From an uncultured Pelagibacteraceae bacterium (GTDB lineage: Bacteria > Pseudomonadota > Alphaproteobacteria > Pelagibacterales > Pelagibacteraceae), in the NCBI GenBank assembly GCA_902583295.1, contig CACHUY010000012.1, positions 1 through 34,759 of the forward strand: a DNA stretch of 34,759 nucleotides, in the 5' to 3' direction. Of this stretch, positions 1-6,473 are shown piece after piece. Positions within the stretch are counted from its first letter, which is position 1. Every line of letters begins with the position of its first letter. The notes beneath the pieces were generated by a model that saw only the letters and a list, made by a program, of their open reading frames with translations, ran no database searches and was not told where the DNA came from. Position numbers and translations under genes: made by a program.

Positions 1-68
1 AGATTAAAATTAAAAAAAAAATAAAAAATAAAAAATAATTTTTCAAATTTTAAGTTTCAATTAAAGGT

Positions 69-97
69 TTGACATAACTTATAGAAAAAAATAAAAA
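69..97 (+). promoter_or_regulatory. Putative promoter of the small basic-peptide gene
   Basis: A perfect -35 hexamer TTGACA lies at 69-74. Seventeen bases later is a weak -10 (TAAAAA, 92-97, four of six consensus bases). This would start transcription near 104, just before the hairpin at 107-127. The -35 is convincing; the -10 is uncertain in such AT-rich DNA. Confidence 0.45.
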
Positions 98-106
98 TAT
101 AGAAAC

Positions 107-127
107 AGCGAATCATTTTGATTCGTT
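107..127 (+). promoter_or_regulatory. 5'-UTR hairpin / inverted repeat
   Basis: CGAATCA (109-115) and TGATTCG (119-125) are perfect inverted repeats around a TTT loop; one G-T and one A-T pair extend the stem to 9 bp (107-127). It sits between the putative transcription start and the ribosome-binding site AAGGGAG (137-143). It could stabilise the 5' end of the mRNA or be a protein-binding dyad; the sequence does not distinguish these. Confidence 0.5.
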
Positions 128-149
128 TAACTAAAAAAGGGAGCTAAAG

Positions 150-242
150 ATGCCTAAGAAAAGAAAAAAAGCGGCAAAGAAAACTAAGAAAAAAGCTAAG
201 AAAAAAGCTAAGAAAAAAGCAAAAAAAAGAAGAAGAAAATAG
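150..242 (+). CDS. Tiny lysine/alanine/arginine-rich (histone H1-tail-like) peptide
   Basis: ATG at 150 to TAG at 242 encodes 30 residues, almost all Lys, Ala or Arg, with one Pro and one Thr. It begins MPKKRKK and ends KKRRRK. The core is three tandem KKKA repeats. A strong ribosome-binding site (AAGGGAG, 137-143) lies 6 nt before the start; a TTGACA box lies upstream and a strong terminator follows at 261-306, so the gene is a self-contained unit. Composition suggests binding to nucleic acid or another polyanion, such as DNA, RNA or rRNA, but no family is recognised. It has no acidic or hydrophobic residues other than the start Met and alanines, so it is likely disordered alone. An opposite-strand frame covers the same bases but contains the terminator and has no signals of its own. 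Confidence 0.7.
   Translation: MPKKRKKAAKKTKKKAKKKAKKKAKKRRRK
186..221 (+). repeat. Three 12-bp tandem repeats inside the basic-peptide gene
   Basis: The unit AAGAAAAAAGCT occurs twice exactly (186-197, 198-209) and a third time with a GCA ending (210-221). Each copy encodes KKKA. The unit is a whole number of codons, so copy-number change by slippage would keep the frame and alter peptide length. Confidence 0.85.
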
Positions 243-260
243 TAACTTAGTATTCTTTAC

Positions 261-306
261 AAAAAAACGCTTCTCATTACAGTTTTTGTGTGAGAGGCGT
301 TTTTTT
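261..306. terminator. Bidirectional Rho-independent terminator
   Basis: A 10-bp stem pairs 267-276 (ACGCTTCTCA) with 291-300 (TGAGAGGCGT), with a single T-G wobble and a 14-nt loop. It is flanked by A6 on the left and T8 on the right, so it works in both directions. It ends the small basic-peptide gene on plus and the convergent CarD-like operon on minus, whose stop codon is at 307-309. Confidence 0.88.
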
Positions 307-1209
307 TTATTCCTCAATAGGTTCCTCGGTATCAGCAATTGGTTCTTCTACAGGTAGTTCAGTAGTAGCTGCTTTAGTTGCAATAGGCGTAGCTTGTACT
401 TGACTACCTATATTTCTTTTTAAGGCTTTATCTAATTTCTTTTGAGTATCTTCTAGTGATAAATTCAAAATAATCTGAAACTCTGATAAAATTCTTTCAT
501 AAGCTTTTTCAAAGAGTTGTCTTTCACTATAAGATTGATCAACCATTAGATCATCACCTTTATTTAAATCTCTGACTACTTCTGCTAATTCATAAATTTT
601 TCCAGAGGAAATTTTTGCCTCATATTCTTGTGCTCGTCTACTCCACATTGACCTTTTTATTTTTGGCTTACTTTTAAGAATTGAAATACATTTGTTGACC
701 TGATTAATAGTTGCCAAGGGTCTTAAATGGGACTGCTTGTTAACCGGAACCATTCCATTTGCTTTGTCTTTTTCAAATTTAATGACATAAGTCTCAACGT
801 CTATTCCACCTATATTTATTTTTTTAAACTCCGTAATTTGTCCAACACCATGTTTAGGATAAACAACATAATCTTTAATTTTGTACTCTCTTTTTTCAGT
901 TTCCTGTTTTTTAACTTTCTTTATCTCTGGTTTTACTTCGTTAGTTTTAGAGATTCTTAGATTGTTAACTTTCGGATCTACTGGAGCGGGAAATGTCTTT
1001 TTATTTGTTTTTGTTTTTATAGATTTTGTAGGAGTTTTTTTTGAAACTTTTTTAATTTTTTTTGAAATTATTTTTTTTGTTTTTTTTATTTTACTTTTTG
1101 CAACTTTATTCTTAGTAACTTTTTTCTTTGTAACTTTTTTTTTCACTTTTTTTTCGGCTTTTCTGTTAAAGATTTTCTTTAAAATATTTTTCGTACTTAT
1201 TTTGCTCAT
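307..1209 (-). CDS. CarD/CdnL-family transcription regulator with long basic N-terminal extension
   Basis: CarD/CdnL proteins bind the RNA polymerase beta subunit and stabilise open promoter complexes. The CarD domain begins about residue 108 of this model ([17 protein letters not shown]) and runs to about 260, including the conserved helical part around [13 protein letters not shown]. Before it lies a region of about 100 residues dominated by Lys with Val, Thr and Ser, resembling a histone H1 tail; the C-terminal end is acidic ([13 protein letters not shown]). The usual family length is about 160-190 residues, against 300 here. I chose the ATG at 1209 because GAGAAG lies 7 nt upstream; the frame stays open to an ATG at 1251, but that would overlap the ferredoxin gene by 86 nt instead of 44. 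Last gene of a minus-strand operon, ending in the shared terminator. The family call is firm; the role of the tail is unknown. Confidence 0.88.
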   Translation of the reverse strand: MSKISTKNILKKIFNRKAEKKVKKKVTKKKVTKNKVAKSKIKKTKKIISKKIKKVSKKTPTKSIKTKTNKKTFPAPVDPKVNNLRISKTNEVKPEIKKVKKQETEKREYKIKDYVVYPKHGVGQITEFKKINIGGIDVETYVIKFEKDKANGMVPVNKQSHLRPLATINQVNKCISILKSKPKIKRSMWSRRAQEYEAKISSGKIYELAEVVRDLNKGDDLMVDQSYSERQLFEKAYERILSEFQIILNLSLEDTQKKLDKALKRNIGSQVQATPIATKAATTELPVEEPIADTEEPIEE

Positions 1210-1492
1210 CCTTAAACTTCTCATGATCCGGTGGAGGATCTTTTTTTTCACTTATGTTAGGCCAGATCTCAGAATATTTTGTATTAATCTCTAACCATTT
1301 TTCACTTCCAGGTTCGGTGTCAGCTTTAATGGCATCAACTGGACATTCTGGCTCACAAACGCCACAATCTATACACTCATCCGGTTTAATTACAAGCATA
1401 TTTTTCCCTTCATAAAAGCAATCTACCGGACATACATCAACACAATCAGTCAATTTACATTTGATGCATTTGTCATTAACAAGATATGTCAT
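1166..1492 (-). CDS. fdxA: 7Fe-type (3Fe-4S / 4Fe-4S) ferredoxin
   Basis: A low-potential electron carrier of 108 residues. Nine cysteines at 9, 12, 17, 21, 25, 40, 43, 46 and 50 match the spacing of Azotobacter-type ferredoxin I shifted by one residue: C9/C17/C50 would bind the 3Fe-4S cluster and C21/C40/C43/C46 the 4Fe-4S cluster. The C-terminal half ([15 protein letters not shown]) is the usual extension of this family. It begins 1 nt after the TerB-like gene and its 3' end overlaps the CarD-like gene by about 44 nt. FdxA-CarD adjacency is common in alphaproteobacteria as I recall. The redox partner cannot be told from the window. Confidence 0.95.
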   Translation of the reverse strand: MTYLVNDKCIKCKLTDCVDVCPVDCFYEGKNMLVIKPDECIDCGVCEPECPVDAIKADTEPGSEKWLEINTKYSEIWPNISEKKDPPPDHEKFKDEQNKYEKYFKENL

Positions 1493-1493
1493 T

Positions 1494-1904
1494 TCAAATT
1501 TTCATTTTAATTTTGTTTTTAATATCTCCCATTACTTTGCTATCTATATAAAGAAGCCCAGCAAGTCTTCTCATTAAATTAGTTTCGTATAAATCAGCAT
1601 CTTTATTTGAGTATATTATAGCCCAGAGTGCCTCTATTATTTTGATTTTTTCATTCTCAGATAAATTTTTTACTTCTCTTGTAAATTCAAGGATTTGATT
1701 TGAATTTTCTTCAATAATTTTTGCTTCTTTAATTGTGGAAGAAAGATTTTCTTTTTTAACTCCCAATTCTAAAAGCGTTTTTTTAATTATTTCTTCTTCA
1801 CTATCAGTATAATTTTCATCAATCTTAGCAGTATGGATTAACAAAGCACCGACTTTAGTTAGAAAGCTATCTTCAATTTTTTTATCGTCTTTCTTAAAAA
1901 ACAT
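1494..1904 (-). CDS. TerB-family (tellurite-resistance/DjlA-N-terminal fold) protein
   Basis: 136 residues, all predicted helical. The acidic loop [15 protein letters not shown] (about 27-41) and the later [21 protein letters not shown] stretch match the two-part TerB pattern, in which acidic loops may bind a metal ion. The N-terminus starts MFFKK and has no membrane segment or signal peptide. It lies 5 nt after the helicase stop and 1 nt before the ferredoxin, so the three are surely co-transcribed. TerB domains occur in stress and membrane-linked systems but the function in alphaproteobacteria is not established. The family call is good; no precise function is claimed. Confidence 0.8.
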   Translation of the reverse strand: MFFKKDDKKIEDSFLTKVGALLIHTAKIDENYTDSEEEIIKKTLLELGVKKENLSSTIKEAKIIEENSNQILEFTREVKNLSENEKIKIIEALWAIIYSNKDADLYETNLMRRLAGLLYIDSKVMGDIKNKIKMKI

Positions 1905-1909
1905 AATGA

Positions 1910-4390
1910 CTAGCTTAGGTTTAAATTTTTTAAAACTTCAAATGGATTTTCTTTCGAAACTTTTTTAATTGGAGCTTTTTTGAATTTTTTAATTGGATTG
2001 TATTTAAAATATATTTCTTTTTCTTTTTCAAATACTTTATAATTCATCTTCGTCAAGAGTCTTTTAAAGTTTTCTTTACTGCATCCTAATAAATTTAACA
2101 TTTCAGGAACTACTTTAATGTCACTTTTTTCTTTTGAATTTGAATTAATGATTAACATAAATAGTCTTTCTAGAATATCTATCCTAACAAAGAATGCGTC
2201 AAATTTCTCAAATCCACATAAAAGCATGAAGTTTTGATTTTTTAAGTCTTTATTGTCTACAAAATTAAGACCAAATGTGGGGGGTTTTAAATTATAATAT
2301 TTTTGATGAAAATTTTTCCATAATAAAGTTCTTAAAGAAACAGCCTCAGGCTTAATTAGTTGATGCAGAAATACGTGATACCGTCCAAATTTTACACCTA
2401 ATTCTCTAAGAATTTTTCTTTCATTTTGACCTAAATTTTTTAAATATTCGGATACCTGATCTCTCTTTAAGACACCATTATTTTCATAAAGTTGATAGGC
2501 CAAAGCTTTTATAGAAGAGTTATTTTCTTTAATATTTTTTAGGTCAATAAGACTTTTTAATACCTCATTAATTTTTGTTTGAATCCACCCGTAAATATAT
2601 TCATTTAATTTTTGTTTAGGACCTTGGTCAATTATGTCATCTATTAATAAATTAAAATTAGGATTTAGATAATCGGTACCCGTAGAAAGTTTTGCAATGG
2701 GAAATTTATTCCAATAAATTTTGAAATCTTCATGGAGTTTAATTAAACCCGTATCAATAATCGCCTGAATTCTTCTCTCTAGTTCTGGGCCAATGGTCTG
2801 TCTCGCTGCTTTTTTTAAGGATTTTATATCTGTCTCTAGAGCACCTTTTTTAAGGTCTAATTCTAATTTTAACCCATTGATTTTTCCAATAAATTGTTCA
2901 TCGATCATTACGTCATTGTTTTCCAAGATTTCTGTTTTAAATTCCATGTCTTGTTTTAATCCTCTTGCAAGAACGCTTGCTCTTTTATCAATAAAAGTTT
3001 TAGTAAGTTCTTCATGAAGTCTATCTGAAAGTCTATCTTCTAAGTGTTTAGTTTTCTCAATCCAATAATCTTGATTTTCTACCCAATTATTTTTGTTTGA
3101 AACATATGACCAAGTCCTAACATTTGCAATTCTATTTGATAAAGAGTCAACATTTCCATCTAATTTGTCAAGTTTCAAGAGCTGTAATCTCATATAATCG
3201 TTAGAAATCACTCTTTTATCACTATTTAAAAACTTAAATACACTTCCAATAACCTCATAATGATTGCCATAAGTTTTTTTTACAAAATCAGGAATTTGAC
3301 AGCACTCCCATAGCAAACTTAACGTTTTCTCATTAAATTTTAAATTAATAAAATTGGTATCTTTTAAAAAATATTTAAGGGCTTTTTCATCTTCACATTC
3401 ATGTATTTTTCTTAACCATTCCATGTGAGGTTTTTCATCTAAACTTTTAATTAAACTAGAAGAGTTATTAAAATTTAGATTTGAATTCCTCCAAAATAAA
3501 GTTCTTATTTCCTCAAATTTATGATTCTCTAGGAGATCCACATCTTCAGCAGTTATTTCTTTACATTCTCCAGTTATACCAAAACTTCCATCATTTAAAT
3601 ATCTTCCAGCTCTCCCGGCTATTTGACCTATCTCAGAAAGATTAAGTCTCCTTAATTTTTTTCCGTCAAATTTTTTAAGATTGGAAAAATAAACATGTTC
3701 TAAATCCATATTAATACCCATTCCAATAGCATCAGTCGCTACTAAAAAGTCTACATCTCCAGACTGATATAACTCTACTTGAGCATTTCTTGTTTTAGGA
3801 CTAAGTGAACCCATTACTATAGCCGCCCCACCCTTTTGTCTTCTTATTAGTTCAGCTATTGCATAAACTTCTTCTGCAGAAAATGCTATGATTGCCGTTT
3901 TTCTATTTATTCTAGAAATTTTTTTATGACCTGAATATGTAAGTTTCGACAGTCTATCTCTATTTATAAACTCTATATCGCCATCTAACTTAGTAATAAT
4001 ATTCTTTATAGTATTAGATCCCATTAACATTGTAAGTTTTTCACCCCTCATATTTAAAAGTCTATCAGTAAAAATATGACCTCTTTCATGATCTGCGCAC
4101 ATTTGTATTTCATCTACTGCAACAAATTCTAAATATTTATCGATTGGCATAGACTCAACTGTGCATAAGAAATATTTTGCATTTGATGGAATAATTTTTT
4201 CTTCGCCGGTGATTAAGGCAACTTTGTCAGTGCTAATCTTTTTTATTACTTTGTCGTATACTTCTCTTGCTAATAATCTAAGAGGAAAACCAATCATCCC
4301 AGTTTCAAACGAGAGCATAGTTTCTATTGCAAGATGGGTTTTTCCTGTATTTGTAGGTCCGAGAACAGCAGTAATTTTATTTTTTTTCAT
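1910..4390 (-). CDS. SUV3-like ATP-dependent RNA/DNA helicase (superfamily 2)
   Basis: 826 residues. Helicase motifs in order: Walker A GPTNTGKT (11-18), Walker B DEIQ (93-96), motif III-like MGSNT (123-127), motif V ATDAIGMGIN (218-227) and motif VI QIAGRAGR (256-263). The order, DEIQ box and the following unique C-terminal region match the bacterial relatives of the mitochondrial degradosome helicase SUV3, which unwinds RNA with 3'-to-5' polarity. The C-terminal 500 residues are helical and end in a basic tail rich in Lys. The ATG at 4390 directly precedes the KKNKITAVLGPT strand of the first RecA domain, so no residues are missing. No clear Shine-Dalgarno precedes it. It leads the minus-strand operon with TerB-like, ferredoxin and CarD genes. 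The substrate, RNA or DNA, is inferred from the family only. Confidence 0.9.
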   Translation of the reverse strand: MKKNKITAVLGPTNTGKTHLAIETMLSFETGMIGFPLRLLAREVYDKVIKKISTDKVALITGEEKIIPSNAKYFLCTVESMPIDKYLEFVAVDEIQMCADHERGHIFTDRLLNMRGEKLTMLMGSNTIKNIITKLDGDIEFINRDRLSKLTYSGHKKISRINRKTAIIAFSAEEVYAIAELIRRQKGGAAIVMGSLSPKTRNAQVELYQSGDVDFLVATDAIGMGINMDLEHVYFSNLKKFDGKKLRRLNLSEIGQIAGRAGRYLNDGSFGITGECKEITAEDVDLLENHKFEEIRTLFWRNSNLNFNNSSSLIKSLDEKPHMEWLRKIHECEDEKALKYFLKDTNFINLKFNEKTLSLLWECCQIPDFVKKTYGNHYEVIGSVFKFLNSDKRVISNDYMRLQLLKLDKLDGNVDSLSNRIANVRTWSYVSNKNNWVENQDYWIEKTKHLEDRLSDRLHEELTKTFIDKRASVLARGLKQDMEFKTEILENNDVMIDEQFIGKINGLKLELDLKKGALETDIKSLKKAARQTIGPELERRIQAIIDTGLIKLHEDFKIYWNKFPIAKLSTGTDYLNPNFNLLIDDIIDQGPKQKLNEYIYGWIQTKINEVLKSLIDLKNIKENNSSIKALAYQLYENNGVLKRDQVSEYLKNLGQNERKILRELGVKFGRYHVFLHQLIKPEAVSLRTLLWKNFHQKYYNLKPPTFGLNFVDNKDLKNQNFMLLCGFEKFDAFFVRIDILERLFMLIINSNSKEKSDIKVVPEMLNLLGCSKENFKRLLTKMNYKVFEKEKEIYFKYNPIKKFKKAPIKKVSKENPFEVLKNLNLS

Positions 4391-4495
4391 TTCTATGTTT
4401 GGTGTTATTTTTTTTTTACCTACCAGATATTGTTGCAGCTATAGAACAAAAATAGACTAAAACATGACCGAATCGTAGGGTAAAAAGTTCTCATT

Positions 4496-4894
4496 TTATT
4501 TTTTTAAAATTTTCCAAATACCTGAAGCGGAAGTTATAATTTTTTTATCACAGCTGAGTTCACAAAACAGAAAAATAAGTGTTTTAGTTCTTTTTAAAAT
4601 TCTAGCGTGCCCAATTATTTCGTCGCTTTCTTTTGAAGTGCTGATAAATTTTATGTCTAGAGAAATTGTTACACAGGGAACGCTGCCAGCAGCTCGATGA
4701 GCGGCAGTTCCAGCACCAGAGTCAATTAGAGCTGACAAATATCCACCGTGAGTTATGCCTATAGCATTTAAGTGATTTTTATTTATTACAGATTTAAATT
4801 CATATTCCGTTTCAGATATTGTTCTAAACAAAACACCACCGTTATGTTTCATAAACCCAGGTTTGATACTTATTTGTTCAAATTCTTTAGTCAT
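4496..4894 (-). CDS. PaaI/YdiI-type hotdog-fold acyl-CoA thioesterase
   Basis: Predicted to hydrolyse acyl-CoA thioesters in the cytoplasm. 132 residues from the chosen ATG (MTKEFEQ). The hotdog active-site segment NAIGITHGGYLSALIDSG lies at about 43-60, with the HGG loop and an Asp in the central helix. The following strands (VTISLDIKFI, GHARILKRTKT) match the family. The frame is open upstream to an ATG at 4987, but that region is a separate small gene in another frame that ends 2 nt before this ATG, which settles the start. It likely forms a dimer or tetramer as the family does. The natural substrate, perhaps a short-chain or aromatic acyl-CoA, is not evident. Confidence 0.85.
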   Translation of the reverse strand: MTKEFEQISIKPGFMKHNGGVLFRTISETEYEFKSVINKNHLNAIGITHGGYLSALIDSGAGTAAHRAAGSVPCVTISLDIKFISTSKESDEIIGHARILKRTKTLIFLFCELSCDKKIITSASGIWKILKK

Positions 4895-4896
4895 TT

Positions 4897-4995
4897 TTAT
4901 AAAATGTAAGTTAAAATTAATAAAATTATCACAATAATAATAAAAAAATATACAACTGATTTTTGTAAAGAAGCTTTTATAAGCCAATCAAACAT
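4897..4995 (-). CDS. 32-residue single-span membrane peptide
   Basis: ATG at 4995 to TAA at 4897 encodes 32 residues. The first 13 are amphipathic and weakly basic (MFDWLIKASLQKS); the rest, to the end, is an uninterrupted Val/Phe/Ile/Leu stretch long enough to span a membrane. An excellent ribosome-binding site AAGGAA (minus strand, 5001-5006) sits 5 nt before the start codon. The stop lies 2 nt from the thioesterase ATG, so the two are translationally coupled. The basic N-terminus suggests an N-in orientation. No family is recognised. Support is the ribosome-binding site, the coupling and the coherent hydropathy; poly-A/T composition could produce hydrophobic frames by chance, so some doubt remains. 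Confidence 0.65.
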   Translation of the reverse strand: MFDWLIKASLQKSVVYFFIIIVIILLILTYIL

Positions 4996-5007
4996 CTTAA
5001 TTCCTTT

Positions 5008-5084
5008 TGGTGGACCGCCCAGAAGTCGAATCTGGAATCTCCCGGTTCGTAGCCGAGCGCCTTATCCAATTTGGCCAGCGGTCC
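5008..5084 (-). tRNA. tRNA-Arg(ACG)
   Basis: On the minus strand the acceptor stem GGACCGC pairs with GCGGTCC, the anticodon stem CTCGG/CCGGG holds the loop CTACGAA with anticodon ACG (read as ICG), and the T arm is CCAGA-TTCGACT-TCTGG. The discriminator is A and the 3' CCA is encoded (5008-5010). It reads CGN arginine codons. The small membrane-peptide gene starts only 12 nt downstream of the CCA. Confidence 0.97.
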
Positions 5085-5103
5085 TTATTAGTTATATATT
5101 TCA

Positions 5104-5124
5104 TATATCAAAGTTTTTGATGTA
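5104..5124. promoter_or_regulatory. Inverted repeat between tRNA-Arg and thiolase
   Basis: ATCAAA (5107-5112) and TTTGAT (5116-5121) are perfect arms around GTT; the arms extend to 9 bp with one T-G pair (5104-5124). It lies between the divergent tRNA-Arg and thiolase, so an operator for either is possible. No clear terminator T-run follows it. Confidence 0.35.
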
Positions 5125-5158
5125 ATTTAACTTATAAAAATAATATGTTGACAATTTA

Positions 5159-6346
5159 ATGAGTAAAATTCCTAAAGACGTTGTTATTACCTCTGCATTA
5201 AGAACACCAATAGGTAAATACAAAGGATCTCTCAAAAACATCAGTGCAGATAAGCTTGGTGCATTGGTTATTAAAGAGGCAATTTTCAAATCAAGCCTTA
5301 AAGGAGAAGATGTAGATGAGGTTATTATGGGACATGTTCTCACAGCAGGTCTTGGTCAAAATCCAGCAAGACAAGCTTCAATTCATGCAGGCGTTCCTGT
5401 TTCAAAACCAGCTCATATAGTAAATCAAGTATGTGGGTCTGGTTTAAGATCCATCGTATCTGCCTATCAATCAATAAAGTTAGAGCAAAATGAGATTGTT
5501 GTTGCAGGTGGACAAGAGAGCATGTCTAGAGCAACACATGCCATATTCTTAAGAGATGATAAAAAATTTATTGAGGACAATTTGATAGATACCATGATTA
5601 AGGACGGACTGACGGACTCTTTTAACGATTATCACATGGGTATTACAGCAGAAAATATTGCAGAAAAATATAATATTTCGCGACAAGAGCAGGATACTTT
5701 TTCAATAAGTTCCCAAAAAAAAGCAAAAAAAGCTTATGAGGAAAAAAAGTTTAAGAATGAATTAATAAAGTTACAAATCCAAACTAACAATGAAAATTTT
5801 ATTTTTGAACATGATGAATATTTGAGAAATAACTTAAATCTGGATGATTTAGAAAAACTTAAAACAGTATTTAAAGAAAATGGAACTGTTACACCTGGAA
5901 ATTCATCTGGATTAAACGATGGTGCTGCCGCTACTGTTTTGATGACTAGAGAAAGAGCCGAGTTAAAATCCTTAGAGATACTTGCAAACATTGTGTCTTG
6001 GGCATCATCAGGAGTGGAGCCTTCTCTTATGGGACTTGGACCGATACCCTCAATTAAAGAGGCTCTTCTTAGAGCTCAGTGGAAAATAGAAGATGTAGAT
6101 TTATTTGAAATCAATGAAGCTTTTGCAGCACAGTGTATTGCAGTTATAAGAGAACTTAAAATTCCAGAGGAAAAGGTTAACGTAAACGGTGGAGCAATAG
6201 CTTTAGGTCATCCTATAGGTGCCTCAGGAACAAGAATACTTGTCACACTAATTCACGAACTTAAAAGACAAGGGAAAAAGAAAGGTTGTGCGGCACTCTG
6301 CATTGGTGGAGGTATGGGTATAGCTATGTGTGTTGAGAGAAATTAA
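5159..6346 (+). CDS. Acetyl-CoA acetyltransferase (thiolase II)
   Basis: Condenses two acetyl-CoA to acetoacetyl-CoA, or the reverse thiolysis. 395 residues, the usual length. The catalytic triad is complete: nucleophile Cys92 in VNQVCGSGLRS, His351 in GGAIALGHPIGASGTR, and Cys381 in CAALCIGGGMG; NEAFAAQ (319-325) is the fourth conserved loop. The ATG at 5159 is the only sensible start; the coding region follows the conserved strand DVVITSALRTPIG. Being 74 nt from the divergent tRNA-Arg, it has its own promoter region; a possible TTGATG/TAATAT pair at 5117-5146 is weak. Function may be in beta-ketoacyl or hydroxybutyrate metabolism; a partner reductase is not in this window, so atoB and phaA cannot be told apart. 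Confidence 0.95.
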   Translation: MSKIPKDVVITSALRTPIGKYKGSLKNISADKLGALVIKEAIFKSSLKGEDVDEVIMGHVLTAGLGQNPARQASIHAGVPVSKPAHIVNQVCGSGLRSIVSAYQSIKLEQNEIVVAGGQESMSRATHAIFLRDDKKFIEDNLIDTMIKDGLTDSFNDYHMGITAENIAEKYNISRQEQDTFSISSQKKAKKAYEEKKFKNELIKLQIQTNNENFIFEHDEYLRNNLNLDDLEKLKTVFKENGTVTPGNSSGLNDGAAATVLMTRERAELKSLEILANIVSWASSGVEPSLMGLGPIPSIKEALLRAQWKIEDVDLFEINEAFAAQCIAVIRELKIPEEKVNVNGGAIALGHPIGASGTRILVTLIHELKRQGKKKGCAALCIGGGMGIAMCVERN

Positions 6347-6473
6347 CACACTACATTAAGTTTTTTTTGCGAATTTTTTGTACAATACCTTAACAACATT
6401 AACAAAAAACTCATTAATGTGATAAAAATAGAATTTAATAAAGTTTTTTTGAGTATATAAAACAATAAAAATA

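Noticed and set aside
1-60. AT-rich start of the window as a replication origin near gyrB
   Set aside because: It is just homopolymer-rich intergenic DNA at the far end from gyrB; no DnaA boxes and no dnaA gene are seen.
144-338. Opposite-strand frame of 64 residues over the basic-peptide gene
   Set aside because: It spans the terminator hairpin and has no ribosome-binding site; it is the shadow of the poly-Lys frame.
881-1294. Plus-strand frame rich in Phe/Leu over the CarD-like gene
   Set aside because: It is the reverse image of the Lys-rich tail (AAA/TTT), which always yields Phe/Leu-rich frames; no start signals.
4420-4494. Minus-strand 24-residue frame between the thioesterase and helicase genes
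   Set aside because: It begins 1 nt after the thioesterase stop but has no ribosome-binding site and a Cys/Phe/Tyr-rich composition without a clear fold or signal; chance cannot be excluded.
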